Source of the DNA: Chondrus crispus
Lineage: Eukaryota > Rhodophyta > Florideophyceae > Gigartinales > Gigartinaceae
Direction of reading: 5' to 3'
Assembly (NCBI RefSeq): GCF_000350225.1
Contig: NW_005179270.1
Coordinates: forward strand, 18,824-82,823
Length of the DNA: 64,000 nucleotides
Below, one piece after another: positions 61,183 through 64,000 of the stretch. The notes under the pieces were generated by a model, which was not told the origin of the DNA, made no database searches, and worked only from the letters and a program-made list of their open reading frames with translations. Each line of letters opens with the position of its first letter. Position 1 is the stretch's first letter. The translations under genes were made by a program, and so were the position numbers.

Positions 61183-63297
61183 CAGTATAACCCCTCTATA
61201 TGAATCTCCTCAAAAGGAATAACCCCTGTAAACGAATACATCCATGCTCCACCGATGCTGGTTCCGTGTTTTTGGCCTGTTCAGGGGGGTGCTAGTAATA
61301 CGAATTCAAGAATACACTTCTTGGATAGGGCCCTAATTTTCACTTATAATTTCAGGTTCTGGCAACCTCCGTATAATAATAGTTTAATCTCCAAATGATC
61401 ATTCAACCGGATCAGATAGATCCAAAAAAGATCCATTCTAGGCCGCGCATTTCGTAACGACATTTTATTGAATGCCCTTGGTGTTATTCTGCTTGATACA
61501 GTGCAATACAGCTCTGTACTGCATTGCATCTAGTCTAGGCGGACGCTTTTTTGAGCTGTGGAGCATCGTGAAGTCGCAATTCTTGAACAACACCGATTTG
61601 ACAGACAGCATCATGGCCAGAGTTCGTCTCACAATTTCCCAAAAGAAAAAGATACTTCACGAGATCGACAAAAGAAAAGCAGACGGCAGAAACGTGGATC
61701 AGACAGCCATTGGACAGTGGGCAGCACACACTTTCAATCTTTCCCATCCTTTGCCTCAGCCGACCATTTCCAAAATAATTGCCAAGAGAGCAGCTCTCTC
61801 AACCTCTGCAACTCCGAATCAAAAGCGGCGCGGGCCACTCTTCAATGATCGCCTAGACGAAGGGCTTGCTTTGTGGGTATCTGATTGTGCAGGCAAGAGT
61901 GTTGCTCTTTCAGATCTTGCTATCAAGGAAAAAGCAAATCGGATATTAGGCGAGGTTAACAACAAGCTCGAAGACAGTGAAAAGATTGATATGAAGTTCA
62001 GCAACGGCTGGTTGTACAAATTCAAACAAAGACACGGACTTCGACGCATTAAAATGCACGGCGAAAGTGCCTCTGCCGAAACCGTTGTGGCGACGGAAGT
62101 ACTTCCAGCTCTCAGGGAAAAAATCCGCAAATATGCGCATGAAGATATATACAACGCTGACGAGTTCGGACTTCAGTACTGTCTTGCGCCTGATAGCACA
62201 ATTGCTGCACAGCAGGTAATCGGAACTAAAAAAGACAAAGCACGCATTACATGTCTTGCGTGCTGCAATGCAACTGGTACGGACAAACTTCCGTTGCAAC
62301 GCATTGGGCGGGCAGAAAAACCAAGGGCATTTAGAAGAAAGAGCGGAGTAGAATTGGGATTTGACTACAGGTGGAATGCAAAGGCATGGATGACAAAGAT
62401 ACTTTTTAATGAATGGTTAGAGCGTTTTAACACTCATGTGCGACTTCGTGGGAAGACAGTAGTTCTTTTGTTGGACAATTGCTCTGCCCATAGAAAAGAT
62501 CACGAAGTTGCCGCTTTAAACCTTTCGAACACGCGCGTTATATTTTTGCCTCTGAACACGACATCTTTGATCCAACCGTGTGATGCGGGTATTATTGCTG
62601 CCGTCAAATGTCGGTATCGCCGCTTGCAAATTTCAAGGGTTTTGGATTACATTGATATCGGTGAAAGGAACATTTACAAGGTCGATGTTTTGCAAGCAAT
62701 GAGATGGATTCAGAAATGCTGGAATGAACTTCCTGCCGAAGCAATTTATAATTGCTGGCGTCACACTAAACTGGTTGATGGAGATATAGACAGTGTTGCA
62801 GTGGAGGGGGTTGAAAATGAGTTGACGTCATTGCGATATGACATATCAGATGTGGTACCCACAGTAGATCGTCGGATGCTTGTTGAAAGACTTCTTAACA
62901 ATCCCTCAGACAACAGTGCAACGGCGGAGGTCACAGATGATGAAATCATTGGGTTTGTTCTTAATGGAATGACAGATACAGGCGAGAATGAAGATATAGA
63001 AGGTCAAACCCCTACAAGTTTGCCTTCCCGTCGGGAGCAGCTGCGCAACCTTGCTACTGCAAGGCTTATTATGGAGCAGTATGGAGGCTATGCTCACACT
63101 ACAGGAGGTATTTCTCGTGTTCAGCGCGAGATAAGGCGTGATCAGCAGGATAGCGCCATTCAGACGAAAATAACGTCCTTTTGGGGCTAGGCTACACGTG
63201 TAAAATATTTGAAAAGTGTACCTCTTCGACGGATACACCCCTCACTATGAATATGACTAGATTCTACCGACCCCATTCCTATAGGGGGGTTATACTG
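61183..63297 (+). mobile_element. Intact pogo/Tigger-like DNA transposon
   Basis: 2115 bp with terminal inverted repeats of 23 bp (61183-61205 and 63275-63297, 21 matches; outer end CAGTATAACCCC) and the TA target duplication at 61181-61182 and 63298-63299. It holds one intact transposase gene. It interrupts the integrase-reverse transcriptase junction of Copia-2 e2. Confidence 0.95.
61613..63190 (+). CDS. pogo/Tigger transposase (525 aa)
   Basis: It catalyses cut-and-paste transposition. The start at 61613 (MARVRLTISQKKK) is preferred over an upstream in-frame ATG at 61472, because it begins the CENP-B-type N-terminal DNA-binding domain. A second helix-turn-helix segment (FSNGWLYKFKQRHGLRR) lies near residues 130-145. 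The DDE_1 core has NADEFGLQY (Asp 183), LLLDNCSAHR (Asp 288) and SLIQPCDAG (Asp 324), giving the DD35D spacing of this group. An acidic C-terminal tail follows. All catalytic residues are present and the frame is unbroken, so it may be active. It lies in its own element, opposite in direction to the host retrotransposon. Confidence 0.93.
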   Translation: MARVRLTISQKKKILHEIDKRKADGRNVDQTAIGQWAAHTFNLSHPLPQPTISKIIAKRAALSTSATPNQKRRGPLFNDRLDEGLALWVSDCAGKSVALSDLAIKEKANRILGEVNNKLEDSEKIDMKFSNGWLYKFKQRHGLRRIKMHGESASAETVVATEVLPALREKIRKYAHEDIYNADEFGLQYCLAPDSTIAAQQVIGTKKDKARITCLACCNATGTDKLPLQRIGRAEKPRAFRRKSGVELGFDYRWNAKAWMTKILFNEWLERFNTHVRLRGKTVVLLLDNCSAHRKDHEVAALNLSNTRVIFLPLNTTSLIQPCDAGIIAAVKCRYRRLQISRVLDYIDIGERNIYKVDVLQAMRWIQKCWNELPAEAIYNCWRHTKLVDGDIDSVAVEGVENELTSLRYDISDVVPTVDRRMLVERLLNNPSDNSATAEVTDDEIIGFVLNGMTDTGENEDIEGQTPTSLPSRREQLRNLATARLIMEQYGGYAHTTGGISRVQREIRRDQQDSAIQTKITSFWG

Positions 63298-64000
63298 TAG
63301 TTGTTTGCTGGAGCGATGGGGTGTGTGATTGTATTTGTCTATGTAATCACGAGCAGCATATTCCCAGAAGTGTGGGGGCATGTCAGAGGAGGACAGTGCC
63401 GCCCGGACATGATCAAAAATTGTGCGGTTGGCTCTCTCTGCGAGGGAATTTTCCTGCGGGGTGTGGGGGATGGTGTTGTGTAGGGTGATGTGTTGGTCGG
63501 CATAGTATGCACGGAGATCGTGCGAGATATACTCTTTCGCATTGTCGCTTGTGACATGGCGGACGGTGTGTCCGTGCATTGGTTTGATCGACGTCAAGAA
63601 TAATTTGACGTGGGTAGCGGCTGTAGCACGTGTTTGGTGGAAGGAGGCAAAGAGCTTGCGGCTGCCTTCGTCTATGAAGGTTAACATGTAGCGGTTGTTG
63701 TTGGGAGAGAAGGGTGTGATGGGGCCGCACATGTCCGTGTGGATGTGTTGTCCCGGGGGTGCCTGACGGGGGTGTTTGTGGAATGGGGCGCGGGAATTTT
63801 TCCCGACAAGGCAGCCGGTGAAAATGAGGCGGTGTGGAGTGGACTTGAGGGCAGGGGGCATTCCGGGGGCTAGGTTGTGTGTTGCCATGTAGTGTAGTTT
63901 CTTTGGGTGTATGTGGCCCAGTTTGAGATGATAGTTGTGGTGGGCGAGGTCGGAGGCAGAGGGGGGTTTGCTGAGGGGGGGCGGAGATGGTTTGCGGGGC
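63298..64000 (-). CDS. Copia-2 e2 integrase (partial; broken by Tigger, continues past window)
   Basis: The retroviral-type integrase that inserts the cDNA. HIHTDMCGP gives the first Asp, TSDNAKEY the second and PQENSLAERANR the Glu; FWEYAARDYIDKYNHTPHR follows and is cut by the transposon end at 63298. Upstream, LGHIHPKKLH belongs to the gag-pre-integrase zinc region, and the frame runs out of the window. In copy e1 the corresponding position is cut by a different insert a few codons further on. Confidence 0.9.

Larger units (their letters stand above)
59010..64000 (-). mobile_element. Copia-2 retrotransposon, copy e2 (continues past window)
   Basis: Same family as 13666-17385 but with long intact frames. 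3' LTR about 59010-59145, then RNase H and reverse transcriptase (59150-61182), then a 2115-bp Tigger element, then integrase (63298 to the window end). Protease, gag and the 5' LTR must lie beyond 64000. Confidence 0.92.

Noticed and set aside
1-64000. CRISPR arrays, bacterial operons, rRNA genes
   Set aside because: No regularly spaced short repeats with unique spacers, no operon-like gene strings with ribosome-binding sites, and no rRNA-like blocks were seen.

Overview
This window looks like nuclear DNA of a eukaryote with a small, gene-poor, transposon-loaded genome. Coding regions have no bacterial operon layout. Almost all recognisable protein coding belongs to Ty1/copia and Ty3/gypsy retrotransposons and to pogo/Tigger, Tc1 and PIF/Harbinger-like DNA transposons. 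The few possible host genes are mostly intron-free. I suspect a red macroalga, but that is an inference from overall style and not from a marker gene. Two assembly gaps are present (5089-5340 and 17464-17563).

Layout, left to right. 1-6.3 kb: mostly non-coding, with one striking gene (1958-3757, minus) for a secreted Ser/Pro repeat protein with a cationic Cys-rich tail, and several perfect palindromes. 6.4-11.3 kb: a complete copia element (6399-11254, minus) with LTRs, primer site, polypurine tract, one intact 1502-codon gag-pol frame and a TCCTG target duplication. 13.7-17.4 kb: a decayed second copia family, itself interrupted by a 719-bp LTR-like insert. 17.4-29.9 kb: an 11-kb gypsy element (17386-28388, minus) whose pol ends after RNase H with no integrase visible, and whose 3' space carries a long antisense gene; a third, inverted LTR copy lies beside it. 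29.9-34.7 kb: remnants of a gypsy gag-protease, a PIF/Harbinger-like transposase and a TIR-bounded element of unknown type. 35.3-43.4 kb: a gypsy element (35350-43369, minus, CAAGA duplication) whose integrase is split by a 1064-bp LTR-like insert, and whose 3' space carries an antisense gene starting with a near-copy of the histone H3 tail. 43.5-46.3 kb: a decayed pogo-like transposon. 47.6-52.2 kb: two divergent paralogous membrane-protein genes of unknown function, separated by a cluster of long palindromes. 53-58.5 kb: transposase remnants, a Sel1-like repeat gene and a 42-bp minisatellite. 59.0-64.0 kb: a well-preserved member of the second copia family, split by an intact pogo/Tigger element (61183-63297, TA duplication).

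How it fits together. Most of the window is a nest of retroelements inserting into one another; three integrase genes have each been broken by a later insertion. The observations I would follow first are: (1) the H3-tail mimic at 36108, apparently fused to a cysteine-protease-like domain and encoded antisense inside a gypsy element; (2) the recurrence of long antisense genes between pol and the 3' LTR in both gypsy elements; (3) the divergent pair of uncharacterised three-pass membrane proteins.
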